Positions 1 through 11,921 are shown, counted from the stretch's first letter. The stretch: 64,000 nt of DNA from Bacteroidales bacterium (GCA_016933335.1 JAFGBD010000074.1:22353-86352), one strand, 5' to 3'. Translations and numbers: made by a program. The notes: a model not told the origin generated them from the letters alone.

Positions 1-287
1 GCTTTCCATGTAAATGGTTTTTAATTGTCAGATCTGATTTTTCATCTTTAAAGTGTGGTTTTAAATTGCCGTACCATTCGCTTTTCAATTTCAGGAATGA
101 AACGTACATGATAAAATAACCATTGTTTTCTTATAAGGAATGATTATTGACTATAACAAAAATTAATTACATGAAGTATTGATTGTTAACAGTGTGATTG
201 CTGAATTGTTAATAACTTGTTTAAAAAACGAAACAAAATGTTTACAAAAGAAAAACGCCTGAAAAATCCTGTTGATTTATTAAATAG

Positions 288-295
288 TATTTTTG
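288..295 (+). promoter_or_regulatory. Candidate Bacteroidota -7 element (TATTTTTG) upstream of parA
   Basis: TAnnTTTG match ~64 nt before the ATG at 359; no well-spaced -33 TTTG. Confidence 0.35.
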
Positions 296-358
296 AGATT
301 CCAATTAAATAAAATTACTTATCATTGCATAAATCTTAGCTTATTTAAATACTCACTA

Positions 359-1159
359 ATGGCTAAAATAATAGCACTGGCAAATCAAAAAGGAGGGGTG
401 GGCAAAACTACCACAGCCATTAACCTTGCTGCAAGTCTGGCTGTTCTGGAAAAAAAAGTTCTGCTGGTGGATGCAGATCCTCAGGCAAATGCAACGTCAG
501 GTTTGGGCTTCGATGTTAAGAATGTTAAGACCAGTATTTATGAATGTCTGATTGATGAAACAAATCCGAATGATATCATACTGAATTCTGAGATCGAAGG
601 ACTTGATCTGATTCCATCCCATATTGATCTGGTAGGTGCAGAGATAGAAATGCTCAATATGCCCAGCCGGGAAAGAATATTGAAGACTGTCCTGGAGAAA
701 ATTACACTCCCGTATGATTACATGTTAATTGACTGCTCTCCTTCACTGGGACTGATAACAGTAAATTCTCTTACTGCAGCTGATTCGGTTCTGATACCTG
801 TGCAATGTGAATATTTTGCACTTGAAGGATTGGGTAAGTTATTAAATACCATAAAAATCATCCAGGGACGACTGAATACCAATCTTGAAATCGAAGGTTT
901 TGTACTTACCATGTACGATTCCAGGCTCAGGTTATCCAACCAGGTAGTTGAAGAGGTCAGAAAACACTTCCACCAGATGGTTTTTGAGACCATAATACAG
1001 CGAAATATCAAGTTAAGTGAGTCTCCAAGTTTCGGAAAACCAGTTGTCATGTATGATGCAGAATCAAGAGGCTCTATAAACTATTTGAACCTTGCCCGTG
1101 AACTGCTTCAAAAAAACAATGCTACCAAAATGAGTAATCACGAAAAAATAATCGAATAA
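359..1159 (+). CDS. parA: ParA/Soj chromosome partitioning ATPase
   Basis: MAKIIALANQKGGVGKTTTAINLA deviant Walker A; ORF track start (293, TTG) trimmed to ATG 359. Confidence 0.95.
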   Translation: MAKIIALANQKGGVGKTTTAINLAASLAVLEKKVLLVDADPQANATSGLGFDVKNVKTSIYECLIDETNPNDIILNSEIEGLDLIPSHIDLVGAEIEMLNMPSRERILKTVLEKITLPYDYMLIDCSPSLGLITVNSLTAADSVLIPVQCEYFALEGLGKLLNTIKIIQGRLNTNLEIEGFVLTMYDSRLRLSNQVVEEVRKHFHQMVFETIIQRNIKLSESPSFGKPVVMYDAESRGSINYLNLARELLQKNNATKMSNHEKIIE

Positions 1160-1166
1160 ATTCATT

Positions 1167-2051
1167 ATGGCCAGAAAAAACGCATTAGGCAGAGGATTAG
1201 GTGCATTAATAGATAATGATGAAGAAAGGGACCTTGTGCACAGCAGAATGAGTACAGGAATAGAAATCCCTGTTGCTCATATCAACACAAATCCTTTTCA
1301 GCCGAGAACAAGATTTGATAATGATTCTCTGGAGGAACTGGCTGATTCTATGAAGCAAATCGGGATCATACAACCTATTACAGTCCGTGAAACACCAGAT
1401 GGTTACTACCAGTTGATTACAGGAGAACGCAGGTTACGTGCAGCTAAAATAGCGGGGATAAACAAAATTCCTGCCTATATCCGCGGAGCCGATGATAATG
1501 ATCTGCTGGAAATGGCTCTTGTGGAAAACATTCAGAGAGAAGATCTGGATGCCATTGAAATAGCTATCAGTTTTCAAAGACTAATTGATGAGTGCAATCT
1601 GACACAGGAAGATCTGGGCCAGCGTGTCGGTAAGAAAAGGGCCACGGTATCCAATTATATCAGGCTTCTGAAACTGCCTGCCGAGATACAACTTGGTATA
1701 AGGGAAAAGAAAATATCGATGGGACATGCGAGGGCTATCATTAATATTGAAGATCCAAAAGAGCAGCTTGAGCTGTTTTACAGGATTATCAAGCATGATT
1801 TGTCTGTCAGGAAAGTTGAAGCAATTGTCAGGAAACTGACAGAAAAAAAAGAAGAGCCGGAAACACCTGATGGCGAAAAAACCCCATTATCCCAATCATA
1901 CGAGGAGCTCAAAAACCATCTTTCAGAATTTTTTAAAGCCAGTGTCGATTTTAAACGCAATAATAAAGGAGCAGGAAAAATCGTTATACCTTTTGTCTCA
2001 GATGATGATCTGGAAAGAATCATCGCCATTTTTGACAGTCTCAGGACCTGA
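1167..2051 (+). CDS. parB: ParB/Spo0J chromosome partitioning protein
   Basis: GRGLGALI N-terminus, ParB N domain (NPFQPR, GERRLRAA, ALVENIQREDL), HTH; adjacent to parA. Confidence 0.95.
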   Translation: MARKNALGRGLGALIDNDEERDLVHSRMSTGIEIPVAHINTNPFQPRTRFDNDSLEELADSMKQIGIIQPITVRETPDGYYQLITGERRLRAAKIAGINKIPAYIRGADDNDLLEMALVENIQREDLDAIEIAISFQRLIDECNLTQEDLGQRVGKKRATVSNYIRLLKLPAEIQLGIREKKISMGHARAIINIEDPKEQLELFYRIIKHDLSVRKVEAIVRKLTEKKEEPETPDGEKTPLSQSYEELKNHLSEFFKASVDFKRNNKGAGKIVIPFVSDDDLERIIAIFDSLRT

Positions 2052-2075
2052 CTGCATATTTAAAATACACAAGTT

Positions 2076-2639
2076 TTGACCGGCAGCAGATTAAGATATT
2101 TGATATTCTTATTGTACGCTTTATCCTTCCTTTCTGTTAACAGCGTTTGCCAGGAAGATCAGGCTCCTGATGACTCGTTAACCGCCGGGTACCATTCTCC
2201 TGCAAAAGCTGTAATTATGTCGGCAATTGTCCCGGGACTTGGTCAGATCTACAATGGAAGGATCTGGAAATTACCTGTCTTATACGGAGGTGAGATGGCT
2301 GCCATCTATTCATACCATTTTTATCAGGTCCGGTATAAGAAAGTACTGAACATCCTGAAGGAAGACATCGGAACAGGACAGGACAGATATGAGGTCTATG
2401 GAAGACAAATAGCCGGTACCTCAATGGAACGGGCAAGGGATTTTTATCGCAGATACCGTGATTACAGCGGTTTGGTCATTGTGGGTCTTTATGCACTGAA
2501 TATTATTGATGCAATGGTGGATGCACATTTCTATGAATACGATATATCTGATGATCTGAGCCTGAAAATACAACCTGGTATCCTGCCGTCTGACTTCCAT
2601 TCCGGAGGCATAGGTCTGAATATATGCATGAGATTTTAA
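2076..2639 (+). CDS. DUF5683 domain protein (probable membrane protein)
   Basis: Signal-like N-terminus, 'AIVPGLGQIYNGRIWKLPVLYGG' motif; conserved position after parB in Bacteroidota; TTG start. Confidence 0.75.
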   Translation: MTGSRLRYLIFLLYALSFLSVNSVCQEDQAPDDSLTAGYHSPAKAVIMSAIVPGLGQIYNGRIWKLPVLYGGEMAAIYSYHFYQVRYKKVLNILKEDIGTGQDRYEVYGRQIAGTSMERARDFYRRYRDYSGLVIVGLYALNIIDAMVDAHFYEYDISDDLSLKIQPGILPSDFHSGGIGLNICMRF

Positions 2640-2816
2640 CGGGAAGTATTCATTATTGATATACAGCTGAATTATTATATATTGATAGTAAATAAGTTAC
2701 GGGATATATCCCTTAAATTGTTAAGAAATTTAATGACAATTCTTTGTGAAATTTGTTAATATCGCAACTGGTTTTATTTGAATTAAAGGGTTTATAACTA
2801 AAATGGGGAAAAGATA

Positions 2817-4400
2817 ATGAAGGGAATTGAAAGAATTGTATTGAATTTTATCCTCTTTCTGATATTTACCGGAAATACATTTGCGCAGCTAACAGATTCC
2901 ATCGATATTGCCTTTGACGATACCATTGGAATTGAATCTAATTTTAATGCCAATCTGGACAGTGTTGCCAACCTCTGGTATGTTGGTGAATCTGTTGATA
3001 CCATTGAGGCGGCCACTGAGATAGAAACAGTTGTATCTGGTCTTTCGGATGAAATATTGATTGATCGTATCAACAGCATACCCGGCATCATCCCGTTATC
3101 TTACAATACCATAGTTAGGCGCTATATAGAGATGTATACAGGCAGGAGAGCCGAACTGGTCTGCAATATGCTTGGTCTGGCTGAATATTACTTCCCGGTT
3201 TTTGACCATATTCTGGATTATCACGGACTGCCAAATGAGCTGAAATACCTGTCTGTCATAGAATCTGCCCTTAATCCCAGGGCATATTCAAGGGCCAGGG
3301 CTGCTGGAATATGGCAGTTCATGTACGGTACCGGAAAAATGTACGGATTGACCATCAATTCACTTGTTGATGAGAGGCTGGATCCGTTTAAGTCAACACA
3401 CGCAGCTGCAAGGTTTCTGAAAGATCTGTACGGGAAATACAATGACTGGATACTGGCCATTGCAGCTTATAACTGCGGTCCCGGTAATGTCAACAGGGCT
3501 ATCAGACGATCCGGAGGAAAAACCAACTACTGGGATCTGTACTTTTATCTTCCCAGGGAAACACGCGGCTATGTTCCAGCCTTCATTGCCGCCATGTATG
3601 TTATGAACTTTAACGCTGAACACAACCTGTACCCGAAAAGCATTGATCTTTCACTGCTCAATGATACCATCATGGTAACAGACAAACTTCATCTTGAACA
3701 GGTTTCCAAAGTATTGAATATACCGATGAAACAGCTCAGGGATATGAATCCCCAATACCGTGCAGACATCATTCCGGGATCTGCCGCACATCCTTTTGCC
3801 CTGAGGTTACCCGAACCATATACATTAAAATTTATTGATTACCACGATTCAATTTTTGCATTCAACGATTCGGTTTATTTTAACAACGACAAGCTGTTGA
3901 CCAGTCCCACTTATTACACAAAATCCTCATATTATCATGAACCACCGTCAGGTAACATGAGCAAGCTTTATTACACTGTCAAATCAGGTGATAATCTCGG
4001 GTATATTGCAGAGTGGTACCATGTCAGGGTATCTGACCTGCGCTACTGGAATAATATCAGAAGGAACCTTATACGTTCGGGTCAGAAGCTTGTTATTTAT
4101 GTTCCCAGGAACAAGGCTGCCGGGTACAGTAAGATCAATAATATGACTTTTGCCGAAAAACAAAAGATGATTGGCAAAGATGTCACCAGTGCAGCCCGGT
4201 CTTCTCCGGACATTACCGCATCGACCGGTATAAATTTTGACAATTTTATTTATTATACTGTCAGAGAAGGAGATACACTCTGGGATATAGCCAAAAAGTA
4301 TCCGGGAATTTCAGATGATGATATCAAACGTTTGAATAACATCAATGATGTCAGTAAAATAAAACCTGGACAAAGACTGAAGATCAAGCCAAAGACCTGA
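2817..4400 (+). CDS. Membrane-bound lytic murein transglycosylase (MltD-like), SLT domain plus two LysM repeats
   Basis: SLT signature 'VIESALNPRAYSRARAAGIWQFM...AAYNCGPGNVNRAI'; LysM 'YYTVKSGDNLGYIAEWY' and 'YYTVREGDTLWDIAKKY'. Confidence 0.92.
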   Translation: MKGIERIVLNFILFLIFTGNTFAQLTDSIDIAFDDTIGIESNFNANLDSVANLWYVGESVDTIEAATEIETVVSGLSDEILIDRINSIPGIIPLSYNTIVRRYIEMYTGRRAELVCNMLGLAEYYFPVFDHILDYHGLPNELKYLSVIESALNPRAYSRARAAGIWQFMYGTGKMYGLTINSLVDERLDPFKSTHAAARFLKDLYGKYNDWILAIAAYNCGPGNVNRAIRRSGGKTNYWDLYFYLPRETRGYVPAFIAAMYVMNFNAEHNLYPKSIDLSLLNDTIMVTDKLHLEQVSKVLNIPMKQLRDMNPQYRADIIPGSAAHPFALRLPEPYTLKFIDYHDSIFAFNDSVYFNNDKLLTSPTYYTKSSYYHEPPSGNMSKLYYTVKSGDNLGYIAEWYHVRVSDLRYWNNIRRNLIRSGQKLVIYVPRNKAAGYSKINNMTFAEKQKMIGKDVTSAARSSPDITASTGINFDNFIYYTVREGDTLWDIAKKYPGISDDDIKRLNNINDVSKIKPGQRLKIKPKT

Positions 4401-4417
4401 AAGCCATTTGGTATTTT

Positions 4418-5920
4418 ATGAAACCCTTACGCATATTGTTGTTTGTTGTTTCTGTTTTTCTGGTCCTTTTTGCCATTGCATTATACTTCCCTGAAGAGGG
4501 CATTGTATTAACCGGAAACCTGAAATTACATTTTTTTACAGCATCGGATATTTTCAGGAAAAATGCTGTTCAATATGCTGATATATCAGGGATAATCAAT
4601 CGGAATAAGTTATTAAACGACTCTGTGATTTCAGCTCTTGTAGCCACTGCAGAGGAATCAGATGATATGGTTGCTTTTGATACTGTTCGTGCAAATGCTG
4701 ACAGTCTGAGAAGGAGCATCACAAGGATCGAATTTCCTGAAAATGACAGGGCCATTTTATTTGGTGTATTTGATGCCCTTAACAGGGTGAGATATAAAGG
4801 AGGCCTTGTCAGGATCATGCATTATGGTGACTCGCAGATTGAAGGGGACAGGATGACCGCTTTGATAAGGAACAGGCTCCAGAAAAAATTCGGGGGTCAT
4901 GGGGTCGGACTTGTACCTGCATCACAACTTTATGATTTTTCTTTTTCCATTTTGCAGGAGTCATCAGATAACTGGTCCCGTTACCCGTTATACGGTAACC
5001 GTGATACAACTTTGCAGCATTCAAGGTATGGTCCGTTTGCCAGTTTCTGTATGTTTACACCTGCAATCCGGGAGAAAACAGCAGAAGAATCTTCAAACCA
5101 CATTGCGTGGATCTCATTCAGAAAGTCACCATATTCATATTCAAATACCAAAACTTTCTCTCAATGCCGGATATTCTATGGTTATAACAAAGAACCGTTC
5201 CTTAATGAAGTATTTATAAACAATCAAAGGTATGATGCCGACATCATCTCACCATCAACAAAACCCGAGGAGATCAGGTGGATATTCAATGAACCCCGGG
5301 ACGAGCTCAGGGTGGTGTTCACAGGCAGATCAAGTCCCGAAATCTATGGCATTGCACTTGATCCGCTCAACGGTGTGGTGGTTGACAATATTGCCATGAG
5401 GGGATGTGCAGGAAATTATTTTACTTCAATTGATGCAGGCAATCTGAAAGCCATTTTTAAAAAGCTTGAGGTTAAGCTCTTCCTGCTTCAATTTGGAGGC
5501 AATGTTGTGCCCCATGTGGTTGAAGATTACGGATATTATGAAAAGTGGTTCTACCGGCAGATAATGTGTATCAGGGAAGTCTGTCCAGGTGCGTCGGTGA
5601 TTGTTATCGGACTTTCTGATATGTCGGTTAAGAAAAAGAACAGGTTCGTTACTTATCCGAATCTTGAAAAGGTGCGGAATGCTTTAAAAAATGCGGCTTT
5701 CGAAGCAGGTGCAGGATACTGGGATATGTATAAGGCGATGGGCGGTTATAATTCAATGCCAAGCTGGGTATTTGCCGAACCCCCTCTGGCAGTTAAGGAT
5801 TTTGTTCATTTCAGTCCGGAGGGGGCAGACATAATTGCACAAATGTTTTATAATGCCTTTTTGTATGAATATGACAGGTATGAGAACCACCTCCTGACGG
5901 GTCAGATGTTAAGGAAATAG
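4418..5920 (+). CDS. SGNH/GDSL-type hydrolase/acyltransferase with N-terminal membrane anchor
   Basis: N-terminal TM; block I 'HYGDSQIEGD', block III-like 'LQFGGN', block V 'VHFSPEGAD'. Confidence 0.75.
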   Translation: MKPLRILLFVVSVFLVLFAIALYFPEEGIVLTGNLKLHFFTASDIFRKNAVQYADISGIINRNKLLNDSVISALVATAEESDDMVAFDTVRANADSLRRSITRIEFPENDRAILFGVFDALNRVRYKGGLVRIMHYGDSQIEGDRMTALIRNRLQKKFGGHGVGLVPASQLYDFSFSILQESSDNWSRYPLYGNRDTTLQHSRYGPFASFCMFTPAIREKTAEESSNHIAWISFRKSPYSYSNTKTFSQCRIFYGYNKEPFLNEVFINNQRYDADIISPSTKPEEIRWIFNEPRDELRVVFTGRSSPEIYGIALDPLNGVVVDNIAMRGCAGNYFTSIDAGNLKAIFKKLEVKLFLLQFGGNVVPHVVEDYGYYEKWFYRQIMCIREVCPGASVIVIGLSDMSVKKKNRFVTYPNLEKVRNALKNAAFEAGAGYWDMYKAMGGYNSMPSWVFAEPPLAVKDFVHFSPEGADIIAQMFYNAFLYEYDRYENHLLTGQMLRK

Positions 5921-5928
5921 ACTAAAAA

Positions 5929-7587
5929 ATGCCCGGGTTTCTTAAAGAGATATTCATTTACGACCAGGATACACCACTGATATTTACCCGGTTTTTATTC
6001 TGGGGTTTTTATGCGGCTGTTCTTGTTATATATTCCGTGATATACAAGAAGAAGGCCTTGAGGAATGCTTATCTTTTTCTGGTGAGTCTTTTCTTCTATT
6101 ACAAGACAGGTGGTCTTTTCTTTTTCATCCTTGTTTTTTCAACTTTAACCGATTTCTTTATCGGACTGGCAATATACAATTCGAAAAACACGCTTACCAG
6201 GAAATTGTATGTTGCCCTGAGTGTTTTTCTGAATCTGGGGGTGCTTGCTTTTTTCAAATACGATTATTTTTTCACCGATACTATAAATGCTGTGTTTAAG
6301 ACCAATTTCGAGGTGGTTACTCATGCAGCCAAGTGGTCAAATCTTTTCCTGGGAACCCATTTCGACCTGGGTAAAATACTCCCGCCTGTCGGCATCTCCT
6401 TTTTCACCTTTCAAACCATCAGCTATTCGGTTGATGTCTACAAAGGGAAAGTTGAACCGGTAAGAAGCATCCTTGATTTCGGTTTCTATGTCTCTTTTTT
6501 CCCGCAACTGGTTTCCGGTCCCATAGTCAGGGCAGCTCATTTTATCCCTCAGCTGTATAAGGACTTTGCCCTTTCAAGGCAGGAATTCGGGCAGGCCGTA
6601 TTTTTGATTCTGAACGGACTGATGAAAAAAATGTTTGTCGGCGATTATATTGCCGTGAACCTGATCGACCGGGTATTTGCCAATCCGCATACCTATACCG
6701 GCTTTGAAAACCTGATGGCATTATACGGGTACTCCGTACAGGTGTATTGCGATTTTTCGGGGTATACGGATATTGCCATAGGTATTGCCTTGCTTATGGG
6801 ATTCTATCTTCCTGTCAACTTCAACTCGCCTTACAAGGCAAAAAATACGGGTGAATTCTGGAAAAGGTGGCATATATCACTCTCATCGTGGTTAAAAGAT
6901 TACCTGTACATTCCGATGGGAGGAAACAGAGAGGGTTCATTTTTTACCTGGATAAGTTTATCGACCATCCTGGTATTTGTTATCATGCTTGCCGGCAAGC
7001 TATGGCTTGCGCCTTTTTTTGCAGCTATGATACTTGTTATCTGGTTGCTTTCCAGGTTGTTTCCGGCACTGAAGAAAAATATCACAACCAATATAAATAT
7101 TATGCTGACCATGTTGCTTGGAGGTTTGTGGCATGGTTCCGCCTGGACTTTTGTCATGTGGGGGGGATTGAACGGGATAGGGGTTATTGTGTATAAATAC
7201 TGGCGTAAGATCAGTCCCTATGAGAACAGCAACCACTGGGCAGTGAATGCATGGAAGATATTTCTGACATTCAACTTCATCACCTTTACCCGTATCTGGT
7301 TCAGGGGTGAGACATGGAAGGGGACCATGGACCTGTTGCGCCAGGTTGCAGCCGGTTTTGGAGGCAACCAGGTACCTGGAATGGTTGCCGCATACTGGAA
7401 AGTTTTTCTTATGATGGCATTCGCAATGGTGGTGCACTGGCTGCCTTCCCCGGTAAAGGACTGGTACCGTGAATGGTTCATACGGACTCCTCTCTGGCTC
7501 AAGATTCTTATTTGTGTCGTCGTTGTGGTTTTGATATACCAGGTTGTTTCAGCAGGCATACAACCGTTTATTTATTTCCAGTTTTAA
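5929..7587 (+). CDS. MBOAT-family O-acyltransferase (AlgI/PatA/DltB-like)
   Basis: Multi-TM; 'FWKRWHISLSSWLKDYLYIPMGGNR' and 'LLGGLWHGSAWTFVMWGGLNG' catalytic His motif. Confidence 0.92.
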   Translation: MPGFLKEIFIYDQDTPLIFTRFLFWGFYAAVLVIYSVIYKKKALRNAYLFLVSLFFYYKTGGLFFFILVFSTLTDFFIGLAIYNSKNTLTRKLYVALSVFLNLGVLAFFKYDYFFTDTINAVFKTNFEVVTHAAKWSNLFLGTHFDLGKILPPVGISFFTFQTISYSVDVYKGKVEPVRSILDFGFYVSFFPQLVSGPIVRAAHFIPQLYKDFALSRQEFGQAVFLILNGLMKKMFVGDYIAVNLIDRVFANPHTYTGFENLMALYGYSVQVYCDFSGYTDIAIGIALLMGFYLPVNFNSPYKAKNTGEFWKRWHISLSSWLKDYLYIPMGGNREGSFFTWISLSTILVFVIMLAGKLWLAPFFAAMILVIWLLSRLFPALKKNITTNINIMLTMLLGGLWHGSAWTFVMWGGLNGIGVIVYKYWRKISPYENSNHWAVNAWKIFLTFNFITFTRIWFRGETWKGTMDLLRQVAAGFGGNQVPGMVAAYWKVFLMMAFAMVVHWLPSPVKDWYREWFIRTPLWLKILICVVVVVLIYQVVSAGIQPFIYFQF

Positions 7588-7886
7588 GTTATAAAACCAG
7601 AAAGTCTCATGGAATCCATCCTGAAATAATCTTGGATAAAAACAGGTTCTTATACAGATTGATTCTGAGTTTTGATGACCAGGAGAACATTGTTTATGAA
7701 ATATGTATTAGCAATAAATAAATCTGGCAATATTTTTTATTGTTTTTTATTCAATTAGTTTTAACAATTAATTGGTTTGGGAAAATCATGAATCATTTTA
7801 CCATGCTTCAAAATACTGATTGCTTCGATTAAGATCAAAGCAAGAATAATAAGACAGGATAAAATATATTATTCAATTCTGCCAGG

Positions 7887-9077
7887 ATGAATGCCATGCT
7901 GTATAAATATATCGAGCGGATACACTATGCAATTCCGACCTGTATAAGGTCGAGATATATGTATGTTGTGAACCTTATTCGGGAATTAAAATACTTAATG
8001 TTACCCGTTATAGTATATAAAGGAAAGGAAAAAGGCAGCGGTGAATTGCTAAGTATCATATATCTTGGATGGGATAACCGGATTGGTTCTTACTGGGCAA
8101 ACAGGTTATTGGATGAATTCCTGATGATGAAAAAAAGTAAGAAAATACCCGTATGGAGAATATTAAAATACCTTGGTGAAAACAAGGAAAACAATGATCT
8201 GGTTCTGGCAGAGATGAATTCGCTGACAAGGAGGTTCGTCACATACAATCACGGCTTTATGCTGCCCAGGTGGCTTGAAATGCAGCTTATTGCTGAAGAC
8301 ATGGTAAATGGTAAGGCGAAGAATGATATTTTAAGACTTGTCAGAAAGCATTCACTTACTTACAGGAAAGGACTTCCTGAATCGGAATTTAAATTTTTCT
8401 ACACTAGAATGTTCATGCCAAACCTTAAATGCAGACACGGTGACTCGGCAGTATACAGCAAATACGGATATATGCTCAGTCAGTTCAGGAAGAAAGGATC
8501 GCAACTTTGTTTTGTGTATAAATATAATGAACCTGTTGCCGGATTGCTCACCGAACTAAAATTTAAAAAATGGCGTTTGAGGTCAATCGGCATACTTGAC
8601 GGGCGTGAGGATCTTTTAAAGATGGGAGTAACAGGTGCAATTTATTATTTTGAGATGCTTGACAGTTTTAAAAAAGGAATCAAAGCAGTCAATATCGGGG
8701 GAACAAGCCCTGTTCTTACAGACGGACTTACCAGGTTTAAGCTTCGACTGGGCGCTATGGCAGAAGATATTAAATTCTTCGATGATCTGACACTGATGCT
8801 CAGGATACTTAAAGACTCTTCTGCAGTGAGAAGCCTGCTGAAATTAAATCCCTTTGTTTACAGAAATAAAAAGAAACTTTACCGGGCGATGTTTGTCGAT
8901 CCGGATGATTATGAAGATAAATATGAGTTTCTTAGGTTTTTTAGACATACCCAATGCAAAAACATACAAGGCACAAAAATCTATTGTTTTGACAAACCGG
9001 AAAAGATAACAGGATGGATTAAAGAAGAGGATGATCAGAACATACAGGTATTTAGCTATTATGATCTCATTATTTAG
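7887..9077 (+). CDS. Putative GNAT/FemAB-like acyltransferase
   Basis: Overall resemblance to the FemAB/GNAT-like family ('LCFVYKYNEPVAGLL', 'AVNIGGTSPVLTDGLTRFKLRLGA'); no catalytic motif verified. Confidence 0.45.
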   Translation: MNAMLYKYIERIHYAIPTCIRSRYMYVVNLIRELKYLMLPVIVYKGKEKGSGELLSIIYLGWDNRIGSYWANRLLDEFLMMKKSKKIPVWRILKYLGENKENNDLVLAEMNSLTRRFVTYNHGFMLPRWLEMQLIAEDMVNGKAKNDILRLVRKHSLTYRKGLPESEFKFFYTRMFMPNLKCRHGDSAVYSKYGYMLSQFRKKGSQLCFVYKYNEPVAGLLTELKFKKWRLRSIGILDGREDLLKMGVTGAIYYFEMLDSFKKGIKAVNIGGTSPVLTDGLTRFKLRLGAMAEDIKFFDDLTLMLRILKDSSAVRSLLKLNPFVYRNKKKLYRAMFVDPDDYEDKYEFLRFFRHTQCKNIQGTKIYCFDKPEKITGWIKEEDDQNIQVFSYYDLII

Positions 9078-9137
9078 CATTGGCCTGTTGGTGTGATGGA
9101 TGAAACCAACATCAGGTTCTCAATACAGTTTTTTATT

Positions 9138-10247
9138 TCAAAATCCCTGTATATCAAGATTTGTCAGTCCGGCTTCTTTTGCCCGGCTGACGGCATTGCG
9201 GTATTCCTCTGCAGTCAGCCGGCGTGAGATATCAGGATAATCAGAAGCCCTGTAACATGGACGGTATTGCGACATCAGGTTCAAATAGGTGTCTTTTGGC
9301 AGGTTCTCTGCAATCCACCGTATGACATTTCCGGTGCCGCTGACTCCGTTAGGCATGACCAGGTGTCTTATCATCAGTCCCCTGTACATCAGTCCGTCAT
9401 CTGCAGGCCTGGCAACCCCCACCTGACGGTTCATTTCAATCAAGGCTGCTTTGGTCACCTCGGGGTATATGCCGGCTTCTGAAGAGTATTTGAACGCCAT
9501 CTCTTTATCATAATACTTAAAATCCGGGAGATAGATGTCCACAATCCCGTCAAGCACTTCCAGTATGCCTTTTTTTTCCCAGCCACAAGTGTTATAAACC
9601 AGGGGCAGCCGCAGCCCTTTTCCGGCAGCTATATCAAGTGCAAGCAGAATATGGGGGGAATAGTGTGTTGGTGTGACGACATTGATATTATGACATCCGG
9701 TTGCCTGCAGGTTCAGCATCATGCTTGCCAGCTCATTGATGGTTCTGTATGTACCCTCCCCGCCAATACTGATATCCCAGTTGATACAAAAAACACAGCG
9801 CAGGCTGCAGTGCGAAAAAAAGATGGTACCCGAGCCACCTTTGCCAACCAACGGGCTCTCTTCACCGAAATGAGGATGATACGAGGCAATCTTCAGCCGT
9901 GAGGTTGCCATGCAGGTACCTTTAGCGCCTTTGAGCCTGTTTTCTCTGCATTCCCTCGGGCACAGGATGCATCGCTCCATGACGTTCCATAATTCCTCTC
10001 CTCTTTTTTTCAGCTCCCCGCTCCTGTGAAGCTTCAGGTAAGAGGGTTCGAAATCTGGTCTGACAGATTGGTTGTTCATCATATCCTTTTGATTTACATT
10101 TCGGGTTTTGCTGTAACTAAATCCCTGGCTTTTGCCAGGTCTTAATAGATGAAAGATCCGGCTGAAAGGCAAAAAAAATAAGCTCAGAAAGGATGATGTT
10201 ATCATCCTGATTGTATCCCGTCGTGTTCTCTTTTCAGCATGCAACAT
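9138..10247 (-). CDS. Radical SAM protein, PflA/PflX-like
   Basis: 'CSLRCVFC' CxxxCxxC cluster; extra N-terminal 'CILCPRECRENRLKGAKGTC' Cys cluster. Confidence 0.8.
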   Translation of the reverse strand: MLHAEKRTRRDTIRMITSSFLSLFFLPFSRIFHLLRPGKSQGFSYSKTRNVNQKDMMNNQSVRPDFEPSYLKLHRSGELKKRGEELWNVMERCILCPRECRENRLKGAKGTCMATSRLKIASYHPHFGEESPLVGKGGSGTIFFSHCSLRCVFCINWDISIGGEGTYRTINELASMMLNLQATGCHNINVVTPTHYSPHILLALDIAAGKGLRLPLVYNTCGWEKKGILEVLDGIVDIYLPDFKYYDKEMAFKYSSEAGIYPEVTKAALIEMNRQVGVARPADDGLMYRGLMIRHLVMPNGVSGTGNVIRWIAENLPKDTYLNLMSQYRPCYRASDYPDISRRLTAEEYRNAVSRAKEAGLTNLDIQGF

Positions 10248-10361
10248 GACGCGAATATTTTAGTTACGGCTTATAGGCGAATCCTCTGACTAAGAGTCTG
10301 CCTGCGTATCCTCTGGCTAAATTACGATAATAATCCATGATTTTGGTTCAACGGCCGGAAT

Positions 10362-10387
10362 AAAAAAACCTGCCCGGGAGCAGGTTT
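10362..10387 (-). terminator. Rho-independent terminator downstream of gdhA
   Basis: AAACCTGC-CCGGGA-GCAGGTTT 8-bp stem with a T run when read on the minus strand. Confidence 0.8.
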
Positions 10388-10437
10388 AAATGATTGAAAC
10401 AAGTGTAGGACAGGGTGGTAAAAACCTGTAATTCTGT

Positions 10438-11790
<1,353 letters not shown>

Positions 11791-11921
11791 TTATAAACCT
11801 CCCTGTTTTTGGCTGCTAAAATAAAGAACTTTGAGGCATGTTATCCATGCAGGTCTGATAATTCCGTGTTTTACTGATAGAATTAAGTGGATTGCTTAAT
11901 GAGAGACATGAAGCAGAAGAA

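Noticed and set aside
1-358. Possible oriC next to parAB
   Set aside because: AT-rich, but no cluster of DnaA boxes (TTATCCACA) and no dnaA or rpmH nearby.
6867-7559. Overlapping ORFs on both strands within the MBOAT gene
   Set aside because: Out-of-frame shadows; the MBOAT frame carries all conserved motifs.
7473-7721. 82-aa ORF overlapping the end of the MBOAT gene
   Set aside because: Low-information sequence, overlaps another gene for half its length, no family resemblance.
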